A stretch of 64,000 nucleotides of DNA from Magnimaribacter mokuoloeensis. GTDB taxonomy: Bacteria; Pseudomonadota; Gammaproteobacteria; Magnimaribacterales; Magnimaribacteraceae. Of the stretch, positions 25,733 to 34,046 are shown one piece after another. The stretch spans positions 248,001 through 312,000 of the forward strand of contig CP151794.1 of NCBI GenBank assembly GCA_041860225.1. Reading direction: 5' to 3'. The translations under genes were made by a program, and so were the position numbers. Positions within the stretch are counted from its first letter, which is position 1. Each line of letters opens with the position of its first letter. The notes beneath the pieces are model-generated. The model had not been told where the DNA came from. It worked only from the letters and a program-made list of their open reading frames with translations, and searched no databases.

Positions 25733-26880
25733 TGAAATATTGGATGATAGTTAAATCAGGTATTAATCGTAAAAAGATTAGAACCTTTATGACAGTTTTT
25801 TCGATAGCCACTGCTTTCTTACTATTTTCTCTAGGTAGATCAGTTGCTGTTGCCTTTAATAGTGAAGTTGATTTTGCAGGAAACGATAGGCTGATAGTTG
25901 TCTCTCGTTTAGCGTTTACAGAATCATTACCCATGGCACATAAAAACAGAATAGAAGCTGTAGAAGGTGTGGAAACTGTGGTGTGGCGTCAATGGTTTGG
26001 AGGCACTTACAAAGAAAGACAGAACTTTTTCCCAAAATGGCCTGTTCCAGACAATTATTTTGATGTTTATCCTGAATGGGAGCTCAGCGAAGGAGCACAA
26101 GAAGCTTTCTCACGCAACATAACGGGAATGATTGTAGGGAAAGACTTAGCTGACCAGTTTGGATGGAAAATTGGAGACAGGATTCCTATTATTGCTGATA
26201 TATGGCCTAAGAAGGGTGGAGGAGTTTGGGAATTCGATTTGGTAGGTACGTACACAGACAGTGTCAGTGAAGAGCAAGGCGAAGCTTTCATAAATTGGAA
26301 ATATTTTGATGAAGCTAGACAGTTTGAGACTGGACGACCTGGAAATTATATTGTAAAGATAAAAAATCCAGATCAAGCTGAATTTATAGCAAAAGAGATA
26401 GATGAGCTTTTTAAGAATTCTTTAGATGAAACAAAAACCTCAACAGAAGAGGCTTTTAGCAGAATGTTCGCGGAACAAATTGGCAATATAGGATTAATAA
26501 TCAATTCAGTTTTGGCTGCTTCTTTTTTCACTATTCTTTTGCTAACAGGTAATACTATGAGTCAGGCAGTACGAGAGAGAACACCTGAGCTTGGAGCACT
26601 TAAGGCAGTTGGTTTTTCAGATCGACTTATTATGCTTTTTGTTTTAGCTGAATCTTTCTTTTTATGTGTTGCAGGAGCCTTGATTGGAGTTCTAATAGCT
26701 TACCTACTATTCCCACTTTTTTCTGGCGTTGCTATAGGCTTTTCAGGAGAGATAGAGTTTTCGATTTCTATAGTAATAAGTGCAATATTAGTAGCTTTTA
26801 TAACTGCTGTTATCTCCGGTGTATTGCCTGCGTACTCTGCAATGCGACTGAATGTAGTAGATGCTTTGAGGAAAAATTAA
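25732..26880 (+). CDS. FtsX-like ABC permease 2
   Basis: At 382 residues it has the same layout as permease 1: N-terminal helix (about 15-37), periplasmic domain, and three C-terminal helices. The coupling block reads 'AVRERTPELGALKAVGFSDRL' (in part) and the end 'PAYSAMRLNVVDALRKN'. Similarity to permease 1 extends along the whole length, including 'MIVKSGINRKKIRTFMTVFSIATAF', so the two likely arose by tandem duplication. They may form a heterodimer. It begins one base inside permease 1 and ends two bases before permease 3. Confidence 0.88.
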   Translation: MKYWMIVKSGINRKKIRTFMTVFSIATAFLLFSLGRSVAVAFNSEVDFAGNDRLIVVSRLAFTESLPMAHKNRIEAVEGVETVVWRQWFGGTYKERQNFFPKWPVPDNYFDVYPEWELSEGAQEAFSRNITGMIVGKDLADQFGWKIGDRIPIIADIWPKKGGGVWEFDLVGTYTDSVSEEQGEAFINWKYFDEARQFETGRPGNYIVKIKNPDQAEFIAKEIDELFKNSLDETKTSTEEAFSRMFAEQIGNIGLIINSVLAASFFTILLLTGNTMSQAVRERTPELGALKAVGFSDRLIMLFVLAESFFLCVAGALIGVLIAYLLFPLFSGVAIGFSGEIEFSISIVISAILVAFITAVISGVLPAYSAMRLNVVDALRKN

Positions 26881-26881
26881 T

Positions 26882-28066
26882 ATGAGTTTTATAAGACAGG
26901 TTTTATCCGTAACTAACATGAATTTAAGATCCATCCTTGAGAGGTCTGGGTCTTCACTTGTAATTATAATTGGAATAGCAGGTTCTGTTGCTGTCATGGT
27001 GTCTCTTCTAGCTATGGCTGAAGGTCTTAGTTCTACTATTTCTAATACAGGTCAGGACGATAGGGTAATAATATTGAGAGATGGTTCAAGTTCCGAATTA
27101 AGCAGTGGAGTGGCAATGACAGAGGTCGACACTGTATCTAGTTCCCCGGGAATCAAGAGCCTTGATGGAGATCCAATGATCGCCGGTGAATTATTCGCGA
27201 TTATAGACTTAACAAAGAAAGGTGCTGATTCAACTTCCAATTTACCATTTAGAGGCGTTGAGCCAATGAGCTTTGCAATTAGACCTGAACTAACAATTGT
27301 AGAGGGTAGAAACTTCACGAGTGGAACGGCTGAAATAATCGTTGGTAAAGGCGCTAATAATCAATATCAAGGCCTTGATATAGGGGATCAAATAAAAGTA
27401 AGAGACAGTTTTGCAACTGTTGTAGGTATATTTACTAGTAATGGCGATGTTCATGAATCTGAAATATGGTCTGATGTTTCAGCTGCTCAAGGCATATTCC
27501 GAAGAGGTCCTACCGTTTCTAGTGTAATTTTGAAATTAGAAAATAAAGAATCTTTCGATGACGTAGGTCTTTATGTCGAAAGTTATCCCAATTTAGAATT
27601 AAAAGTTCAAAGAGAGATTGATTTTTATGATGATCAATCCTCGGGTGCTGACCTAATTAAAATATTTGGCCAAGTCGTAGGTTATATTATGGCAATTGGC
27701 GCAGTCTTTGCTGCCTTAAACACAATGTATAGCGCCGTATCAACTAGACTTGTTGAAATAGGTACCCTTAGAGCTTTGGGTTTTAAAGGTGCTACAGTTC
27801 TTGCGGCACTAATGATTGAAGCTCTTATATTAGCTATGGCTGGAGGACTGCTTGGCGCAGCTATTGCTTATGTATTATTCAATGGATATACGGTTTCTAC
27901 ACTTGCTGGTGGCTCTTTCTCTCAAACAGCATTTGCTTTTGCAGTGACTGGTGAAGTTGTACAGCAGGGATTAACTTTAGCTCTGTTTGTAGGATTTATT
28001 GGCGGTGTTTTCCCTGCATGGAATGCAGCTAGACGGGATATTACCGAAGCACTAAGATCAATCTAA
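26882..28066 (+). CDS. FtsX-like ABC permease 3
   Basis: A 394-residue MacB/FtsX-type permease, more distant from the two before it. It has an N-terminal helix with 'SSLVIIIGIAGSVAVMVSLLAMAEG' in pieces (near 20-45), a periplasmic domain, and a C-terminal FtsX domain with 'TRLVEIGTLRALGFKGATVL' near 285-305. It ends 'PAWNAARRDITEALRSI'. The glycine-rich N-terminal helix is of the LolC/MacB kind. It could replace one of the other permeases with the shared ATPase or make a homodimer. The stop overlaps the convergent RraA-like gene by four bases. Confidence 0.88.
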   Translation: MSFIRQVLSVTNMNLRSILERSGSSLVIIIGIAGSVAVMVSLLAMAEGLSSTISNTGQDDRVIILRDGSSSELSSGVAMTEVDTVSSSPGIKSLDGDPMIAGELFAIIDLTKKGADSTSNLPFRGVEPMSFAIRPELTIVEGRNFTSGTAEIIVGKGANNQYQGLDIGDQIKVRDSFATVVGIFTSNGDVHESEIWSDVSAAQGIFRRGPTVSSVILKLENKESFDDVGLYVESYPNLELKVQREIDFYDDQSSGADLIKIFGQVVGYIMAIGAVFAALNTMYSAVSTRLVEIGTLRALGFKGATVLAALMIEALILAMAGGLLGAAIAYVLFNGYTVSTLAGGSFSQTAFAFAVTGEVVQQGLTLALFVGFIGGVFPAWNAARRDITEALRSI

Positions 28067-28545
28067 GAAAGATTAAGCTTTTGTTTGCTTAGTAAAAGGC
28101 CGTTGTTGTCTGCATAGACGTAATCCCCAGCACAAAAGGTCAATCCGCCAAAAGATATATCTATCCCTATTTGCCCTTGGTTTTTCTTTTCGCTTCTAAC
28201 AGGCATTGTACCTATGGCTTGAACGCCTATATCCAACTTGCTCAGTATATCTATATCTCTTACGTAGCCGTTTATTACTATCCCACTCCAATTATTTCTA
28301 ACCCCAGCTTCAGCAATCATGTCTCCTAGTAGCGCAACTGAAGATATACCATTTGCATCTACAACTAAAACTTTTCCTTCACCCTCTGAATTGAGAAGTT
28401 CTTTTACAAAAGAGTTGTCATCAGGGCATTGAAGTGTTTCAATTTTTCCCCAGAAGACTTTCTTTCCTCCTAAATTTTTTAGAATAGGGGCGAGGGCCTT
28501 GGCATCTGGATTTTCATCAGATAAATCAGGTGTACTAAACGACAT
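28063..28545 (-). CDS. rraA: RraA-like protein (RNase E inhibitor / HMG aldolase family)
   Basis: A 160-residue protein that follows the RraA pattern throughout: 'TPDLSDENPDAKALAPIL' at the N-terminus, 'GEGKVLVVDANGISSVALLGDMIAEAG' in pieces near 55-85, 'GIVINGYVRDIDILSKLDIGVQAIGTMP' near 88-115 and 'PGDYVYADNNGLLL'-like ending. The 'G-D' of LLGD and the 'R-D' of YVRD are the metal and substrate positions of the related 4-hydroxy-4-methyl-2-oxoglutarate aldolases. It could regulate RNase E or cleave a keto acid. It lies 12 bases after a D-aminoacylase-like gene on the same strand, which favours a catabolic or a simply co-transcribed role. Confidence 0.82.
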   Translation of the reverse strand: MSFSTPDLSDENPDAKALAPILKNLGGKKVFWGKIETLQCPDDNSFVKELLNSEGEGKVLVVDANGISSVALLGDMIAEAGVRNNWSGIVINGYVRDIDILSKLDIGVQAIGTMPVRSEKKNQGQIGIDISFGGLTFCAGDYVYADNNGLLLSKQKLNLS

Positions 28546-28557
28546 AGAGAGTTATTT

Positions 28558-30273
28558 TTAAGCGCTGATAGCTTCAGCAGTCCTTTCTCCTCTCAAAACA
28601 GTACCAGGTAATTCCCCAGTAGCTTCATCATTTCTAAAAGTAACCACTCCACTTTTGATGGTTGCTATATAACCACCAGCCTTTTGGATAATTCTTCTAC
28701 TTCCAGTTGGTAGGTCATGAACCATCTCGGGTTTGTACACGCATAGATTTTCGTGATCAATTATATTTATATCAGCCATATAACCCTCTTTAATCTGTCC
28801 TCTATCCATTAAACCGAAGGTCTCTGCAGTTTCTTTTGTTTGTTTTCTTACCAGAAATTCAAGAGGGATTTTTTCTCCTTTGACTCTATCTCTGGTGTAA
28901 TGAGCTATATTCCAAGTTGGCATACTGGCATCACATATAAGACCACAATGCGCACCTCCATCACTAAGTCCTGCAACTGAGCTATTAAACTCCATCATCA
29001 TTTTATATGTATCTAAATTATGATCGGGGTATGGAGAAAAGGGTGCCCATACGAAGGTTTTCCCATCGTTTTTAATAAGCTCTTCATACAACACTTCCAT
29101 AACTGATTTGTTTGAACTTTCCGCAATACCAGCGATGCTAGCGTCATAAGAAGGCTCATAGTCAGGTATTTCATCCATTGGGAATTGTTTATCAAATGCA
29201 GTCATCAGAGTATAAATCATATGATTTTTATCTACCGCAGGTTCTTCCGAAAGTATCTTTTGTTTGAAAGATTCGTCTTTCATAGTTTCAACTTTTTCTT
29301 CTAGTGTTTTGTCGGCTATTTCTGCATAACTAGGATGGGCAATAAAAGGATGCACAGTAGATTCAAGACTAAAGAGCATGCCAGTAGGTCTGCCCGGAAA
29401 TTGAGGTCTTATTTTTACGCCTTTAGAAAAATTTTCTTCGCAATATTTCCAAGTTTCAACAGGATTACCTCCTGTTTGGGCATAAGTAAGTGTTCTGTCA
29501 GACTTCTCTACAAATTCTTTTACCCAATCTAATTCAATATCTTGATCCATCCAGTCAGAGACTATTTCTAAAGTACCCTGTCCTAGGTCGGCAATAGTAT
29601 TAGCAATCGTTCTCATTTCTTTTGCAGTTGCCTCTGTTCCAGGAACATATTCTCCAAATTTATCTCTATGAAGATATGTTCTAGAAGTACTAAACCCTAG
29701 AGCACCTGCTTCGATGGCCTCCTTAGTAATCTGAGCCATTTCAGCTATTTCGCTATCTGAGGCTTCTTCTTTGCCCTGGCATCTATCCATACCCATAACA
29801 TAGGATCTAATTGGTCCGTGTCCAATCATTGCGCCAATATCCATGGCGTAATTATTTTTTCCAATTGAATCAAGATATTCTGGAAAGCTCTCCCAATCCC
29901 AGCTAACACCCTCATTTAATGCAACGCCAGGTATATCTTCCACTCCTTCCATAAGTTGAACTAAAAATTCCTCAGTCCCTGGCCTTACTGGAGCAAAACC
30001 TACTCCGCAATTACCCATAACAACAGTTGTGACTCCATGCCAACATGACGGAGTTAAATATTCATCCCAACAGACCTGTCCATCATAGTGAGTGTGTATA
30101 TCTACCCATCCTGGAGTGACTAAATTCCCTTCAGCATCTATCTCTTTAGTGCCGGACTCTTCAACCAGACCTATCTTTACAATGCGGTCTCCCTGAATTG
30201 CAATATCACCCATGAAAGATGGTTGTCCACTGCCATCTACAATTTTTCCATTTCTAATCACTAAGTCGTACAT
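28558..30273 (-). CDS. N-acyl-D-amino-acid deacylase family amidohydrolase
   Basis: A 571-residue member of the amidohydrolase superfamily (amidohydrolase 3 / D-aminoacylase group). The N-terminal beta-sandwich start 'YDLVIRNGKIVDGSGQPSFMGDIAI' in pieces and the metal motif 'GWVDIHTHYDGQVCWD' (HxH near residues 60-62) are clear. 'TTVVMGNCGVGFAPVRPG' near 83-100 is a signature of this group, and 'GLSDGGAHCGLICDASMPT' near 435-453 carries a late metal Asp/His. The family removes acyl groups from D-amino acids or dipeptides; substrate specificity is not visible. Peptidoglycan or dissolved peptide salvage is a fair inference. It is first in a two-gene unit with the RraA-like gene. Confidence 0.85.
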   Translation of the reverse strand: MYDLVIRNGKIVDGSGQPSFMGDIAIQGDRIVKIGLVEESGTKEIDAEGNLVTPGWVDIHTHYDGQVCWDEYLTPSCWHGVTTVVMGNCGVGFAPVRPGTEEFLVQLMEGVEDIPGVALNEGVSWDWESFPEYLDSIGKNNYAMDIGAMIGHGPIRSYVMGMDRCQGKEEASDSEIAEMAQITKEAIEAGALGFSTSRTYLHRDKFGEYVPGTEATAKEMRTIANTIADLGQGTLEIVSDWMDQDIELDWVKEFVEKSDRTLTYAQTGGNPVETWKYCEENFSKGVKIRPQFPGRPTGMLFSLESTVHPFIAHPSYAEIADKTLEEKVETMKDESFKQKILSEEPAVDKNHMIYTLMTAFDKQFPMDEIPDYEPSYDASIAGIAESSNKSVMEVLYEELIKNDGKTFVWAPFSPYPDHNLDTYKMMMEFNSSVAGLSDGGAHCGLICDASMPTWNIAHYTRDRVKGEKIPLEFLVRKQTKETAETFGLMDRGQIKEGYMADINIIDHENLCVYKPEMVHDLPTGSRRIIQKAGGYIATIKSGVVTFRNDEATGELPGTVLRGERTAEAISA

Positions 30274-30390
30274 AATTGATCTCTTATTAAAATTATTTAT
30301 TCATATTAATATTTTTTTTGTACACTTCAAATTAAATAATAAATATAAAAGTAACCTATTTACTTAAAGTTAAACCATCTTGGAGGGTTT

Positions 30391-31593
30391 ATGAAAGTTG
30401 TTAAACCAGAATCAGTTGGATTGGACTCAAATGTCCTTGAAAATATTAGGGAATATTTAGATAACACCTATGTTAAAGACGGTAAATATGTTGGCACTAT
30501 GACTCTTGTATCACGGAAAGGAAAGATTGCTTATTTAGATTCGCTGGGATTCATGGATCGTGAAAATGAAAAGCCTATGCAAGAGGATTCTATCTTTAGG
30601 ATTTATTCCATGTCTAAGGCAATAACTAGCATTGCCATAATGCAATTGTATGAAAAAAGCGCATTCAGATTAGATGACCCAGTATTTTGGTACATTCCTT
30701 CATGGGAAAAATTAAGAGTTTATCAATCAGGCATCTATCCTAATTTCCTAACTTCAAGACCTAAGAGACATATGACCATAAGAGATCTCTTAACTCATAT
30801 GTCAGGATTGACCTATGATTTTATGTATAGGACTAATGTTGATGCTGCTTATCGTAAAACAAAGGTTCAGCAAGCAGAAAGCCTCGAAGAATTTGTAGAA
30901 ATACTTTCAACTTTACCCTTAGAGTTTTCTCCTGGAGATAAGTGGAATTATTCAGTTTCTACCGATGTGCTTGGATATCTAGTAGAAGTCCTTTCAGGAA
31001 TGAAGCTTGAGGAATATTTTAAAAAATTTATTTTTGAGCCCCTTGAAATGGAAGATACAAGTTTTTCTTGCCCAAAAGAAAAGCTCGATCGTCTCTGTGC
31101 GTTGTATGAACACAACCCAAAAGGAGAGCCAAGGTTACTTGAAATTCCTTTTCTTAATACAAAAATGGAGTCTGGTGGAGGAGGTCTTTTTTCAACCATG
31201 AATGATTATCATAATTTTTGTTCTATGTTGCTGAATCAAGGTGAGTTTAACGGTAAGCGCTTGATCGGTCGAAAAACTTTGGAGCTGATGACTGTGAACC
31301 ATTTACCAGATAATCAAGATCTAACAGAGATGAGTGAATCTGCATTTAGCGAAACACCATATGCTGGAGTAGGGTTTGGCCTTGGGTTCTCAGTTATGCT
31401 TGATCCAGCAAAATCTCAATCTGTTAGTGATGTTGGAGAGTATGGCTGGGGTGGTGCGGCAAGTACTGTTTTTATGTTAAATCCAAAAGAAGATATGTTT
31501 ATTGTTTTTCTTACCCAGCTTTTACCTTCATCTACGTATCAAGTAAGAAGAGAATTGAGATCTCTTATTTACTCTTCTTTGAAACCAGAATAA
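30391..31593 (+). CDS. Beta-lactamase-fold serine hydrolase (class C / esterase type)
   Basis: A 400-residue protein of the serine beta-lactamase/DD-peptidase fold. The catalytic SxxK is S73-M-S-K76 ('RIYSMSKAITS'), and the second motif is Y187-S-V ('KWNYSVSTDVLGYLVEVLSG' in part), the form found in EstB-like esterases more than in true AmpC enzymes. 'YGWGGAAST' near 350-358 takes the place of the KTG box. I see no signal peptide, so it is probably cytoplasmic, which argues against a role in beta-lactam resistance. GGAGGG lies nine bases before the ATG. Divergent from the D-aminoacylase-like gene. Confidence 0.87.
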   Translation: MKVVKPESVGLDSNVLENIREYLDNTYVKDGKYVGTMTLVSRKGKIAYLDSLGFMDRENEKPMQEDSIFRIYSMSKAITSIAIMQLYEKSAFRLDDPVFWYIPSWEKLRVYQSGIYPNFLTSRPKRHMTIRDLLTHMSGLTYDFMYRTNVDAAYRKTKVQQAESLEEFVEILSTLPLEFSPGDKWNYSVSTDVLGYLVEVLSGMKLEEYFKKFIFEPLEMEDTSFSCPKEKLDRLCALYEHNPKGEPRLLEIPFLNTKMESGGGGLFSTMNDYHNFCSMLLNQGEFNGKRLIGRKTLELMTVNHLPDNQDLTEMSESAFSETPYAGVGFGLGFSVMLDPAKSQSVSDVGEYGWGGAASTVFMLNPKEDMFIVFLTQLLPSSTYQVRRELRSLIYSSLKPE

Positions 31594-31619
31594 GCAATAT
31601 TAAGTCCTCAGCAGAAGAT

Positions 31620-31647
31620 TTGACATTACAAATTAATATGCTAATTG
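31620..31647 (+). promoter_or_regulatory. Candidate proteorhodopsin promoter
   Basis: TTGACA (31620-31625, a perfect -35), a 16-base spacer and TAATTG (31642-31647) preceded by TGC, an extended -10. It leaves a leader of about 115 bases. A second TTGACC near 31713 is a possible alternative. Confidence 0.4.
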
Positions 31648-31768
31648 AAAAATTGAAAATATCTTTCTTGGATAGTATATTTATAGATGTTCTTGTTTAG
31701 TATGGTCTTGGATTGACCTGTTTAGACTTGAATTTTTAAGATCTTAATTATTTGACGGGAGAATAAAT

Positions 31769-32521
31769 ATGAAATCAATTTTAGTTCTTTCTAGTTTCCT
31801 AGCTGCACCTTTATTTGCAGCGAGCGGAGGAGACTTAGATGCTAGCGATTATGTAGGAGTCTCTTTTTGGCTCGTAACAGCTGCACTTTTAGCGGCTACG
31901 GTTTTCTTTTTTATAGAAAGAGATAATGTTGGAGAGAAATGGAAAACTTCTTTAACAATTGCTGGTTTGGTAACAGGTATTGCATTTTGGCATTATCTTT
32001 ACATGAGAGGTGTATGGATAGAGACAGGTGAGACACCTACTGTATTTAGATACATTGACTGGCTATTAACAGTTCCTCTATTAATGATAGAGTTTTACTT
32101 CATTCTCAGAGCGGTAACAAATGTAGCTGCTTCACTATTTAACAAACTATTCTTCGGTTCTTTGGTAATGCTTATATTTGGTTATCTTGGAGAATCGGGT
32201 GCAATGGCTGCATTACCAGCATTTGTTATTGGTTGTGCTGCTTGGTTATACATGATCTGGACTCTTTGGGGTGGAGAAGGTAAAGCAGCTGTCAGCGGAA
32301 CTAGTGCTTCTGTACAAACAGCATACAACACAATGATGTGGATTATCATTGTTGGTTGGGCTATCTATCCAATAGGATATGCTGCAGGTTATTTAATGGG
32401 AGGAGCTATCGACGATGCGTCTCTTAACTTAATTTATAACTTAGCTGACTTTGTTAACAAAATCTTATTTGGTGTTGTTATCTGGGCTGCTGCAGTAGAA
32501 GATAAAAAATCTTCTGCCTAA
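31769..32521 (+). CDS. Proteorhodopsin, green-absorbing proton pump
   Basis: A seven-helix retinal protein of 250 residues with a cleavable signal (about 1-18). It pumps protons outward in light. All key residues are in place: H75, R94, D97 (Schiff-base counterion), E108 (proton donor), D227 and K231 (retinal lysine, 'LADFVNKILFG'). Position 105 is Leu ('TVPLLMIEFY'), the green-tuned form; blue forms have Gln. The sequence is close to the first described SAR86 proteorhodopsin as I remember it. A Shine-Dalgarno GGGAG lies 10 bases before the ATG. The gene stands alone with its own terminator; no carotenoid or retinal-forming genes (crt, blh) occur in this window. Confidence 0.97.
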   Translation: MKSILVLSSFLAAPLFAASGGDLDASDYVGVSFWLVTAALLAATVFFFIERDNVGEKWKTSLTIAGLVTGIAFWHYLYMRGVWIETGETPTVFRYIDWLLTVPLLMIEFYFILRAVTNVAASLFNKLFFGSLVMLIFGYLGESGAMAALPAFVIGCAAWLYMIWTLWGGEGKAAVSGTSASVQTAYNTMMWIIIVGWAIYPIGYAAGYLMGGAIDDASLNLIYNLADFVNKILFGVVIWAAAVEDKKSSA

Positions 32522-32537
32522 AGCAAATAGCTAAAAT

Positions 32538-32566
32538 AAAAAGAGGGCCTTTGGCCCTCTTTTTTT
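32538..32566 (+). terminator. Rho-independent terminator after proteorhodopsin
   Basis: GAGGGCC (32543-32549), loop TTT, GGCCCTC (32553-32559) and a T run (32560-32566). The left flank is A-rich, so it may also stop minus-strand transcripts from selO. Confidence 0.93.
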
Positions 32567-32600
32567 ATTAGCATTAAGATTTACAGAATAAATTGACATT

Positions 32601-34046
32601 TTAAGTACCACAGAAAGTTTTTTGAACTTTTTGCTCATCATTTGGCGCTTCTTTGTAAGAAATATATTCTTTTTTATCGTTAAATGGGATTTTAATGACC
32701 TCTACCATCTCAAGCATTTTAGAAAAATCATTATTATAAGCTTGATCAATAACATCTTGTATTTGGTGATTTCTAGGAATGTAAACTGGGTTAATTTGAT
32801 TTAAATTACTTATCAATGTATTCACATCATTATTCTCTATACTTACAACAGCTTTCCACTCTTCCAGCCATAAATGTATTTCTGTCGTATTTTGAAACTG
32901 ATTAAGTAATTCATCTGAGTCGCCGAGAAGAACTTGTGGCAGGGCTCTAAAAGTAATTGTGTAGTCAGATTGATTTTTCAGCATTATTTTTAGAAAGTTT
33001 CTAAGTAATGTATGGTTTTCTTTCTTAGAACCACTAATTCCTATTTTTCTGCACATTTGATCTAGAATTCTCTGATTTGTATCCACAGAGAAATTATCCA
33101 AGACTTCAGTCGCAAGTTCATTGGCTTTATCAGAGTCTTTGTTTATGAATGCAATAAGACAACCTGCCAATGAGGCTAAGTTCCAGGATGCAATACTAGG
33201 TTGATTACCAAAAGCATACCTTCCATTTTGATCTATGGAGCTAAAGACCTTTCCAGGATCATATTCATCTAAGAATGCACATGGACCATAGTCAATAGTT
33301 TCTCCGGAGATAGTACAGTTATCTGTATTCATGACTCCATGTATAAAACCTACACTCATCCACTTAGAGACTAGTTCTGACTGCTTATCGGCTACTTTTT
33401 TAAGAAGTTCAAGGTAATGATTATCTGATTCTCTTATTTCTGGAAAATGTCTTTGTATTGCGAAATCAGCTAGAAGCTTAACGTCCTCCCACTGTTGTCT
33501 AGAAGCAAAGTATTCAAAAGTACCAACCCTTAAGTGGCTTTTAGCAACACGAGTAAGAATACCTCCAGGTTCAAAAGAATCTCTTGCTACATATTCACCT
33601 GTAGCAACTGCAGCCAAAGCTCTTGACGTAGGAATGCCTAAATGATGCATTGCTTCGCTCAATATGTATTCTCTTATAACCGGACCCAAAGCAGATCTAC
33701 CATCTCCTTGTCTTGAAAACCTAGTTTGACCTGAGCCTTTAAGCTGAAGGTCATAACTTCCTGAATTTGTACTCACTTCTCCAAGTAAAATTGCGCGTCC
33801 ATCTCCTAATTGATGAACGAAATTGCCAAATTGATGACCTGCATAGTTTAAGGCAATTGGAGTAGAGCCTTGAGGTACTTTGTTGCCAGAAAAGTACTCA
33901 AGTAAATTACTATTTCCTATATCTATTCCTAGTGATATGGCTAAATCTTCATTGAATGCTATCAAGGAAGGATTTTTAACAGGGGAAGGTTTTATCAATT
34001 GATAAAATTCCTCGGGTAATCCGATATAAGAATTTGAAAGCTTCAT
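32601..34046 (-). CDS. selO: SelO family protein adenylyltransferase (YdiU)
   Basis: A pseudokinase-fold enzyme that transfers AMP to Ser/Thr/Tyr of target proteins and takes part in redox stress responses. At 481 residues it has the usual length. The N-terminal 'ALNYAGHQFGNFVHQLGDGRAILLGE' in pieces (near 65-90), 'DLQLKGSGQTRFSRQGDGRSALGPVIREY' (near 98-127), and 'MSVGFIHGVMNTDNCTISGETIDYGPCAFLD' (near 230-260) are family hallmarks; the Asn/Asp pair for metal binding is in 'MNTDN' and 'DYGP'. The protein ends 'TFCGT': the C-terminal Cys is the position that is selenocysteine in animal SelO. Its start overlaps the upstream amidohydrolase stop by one base. Confidence 0.93.
   Translation of the reverse strand: MKLSNSYIGLPEEFYQLIKPSPVKNPSLIAFNEDLAISLGIDIGNSNLLEYFSGNKVPQGSTPIALNYAGHQFGNFVHQLGDGRAILLGEVSTNSGSYDLQLKGSGQTRFSRQGDGRSALGPVIREYILSEAMHHLGIPTSRALAAVATGEYVARDSFEPGGILTRVAKSHLRVGTFEYFASRQQWEDVKLLADFAIQRHFPEIRESDNHYLELLKKVADKQSELVSKWMSVGFIHGVMNTDNCTISGETIDYGPCAFLDEYDPGKVFSSIDQNGRYAFGNQPSIASWNLASLAGCLIAFINKDSDKANELATEVLDNFSVDTNQRILDQMCRKIGISGSKKENHTLLRNFLKIMLKNQSDYTITFRALPQVLLGDSDELLNQFQNTTEIHLWLEEWKAVVSIENNDVNTLISNLNQINPVYIPRNHQIQDVIDQAYNNDFSKMLEMVEVIKIPFNDKKEYISYKEAPNDEQKVQKTFCGT

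Noticed and set aside
30391..31593. Antibiotic-resistance beta-lactamase
   Set aside because: No signal peptide, an esterase-type YSV motif and no KTG box; a general serine hydrolase is more likely.
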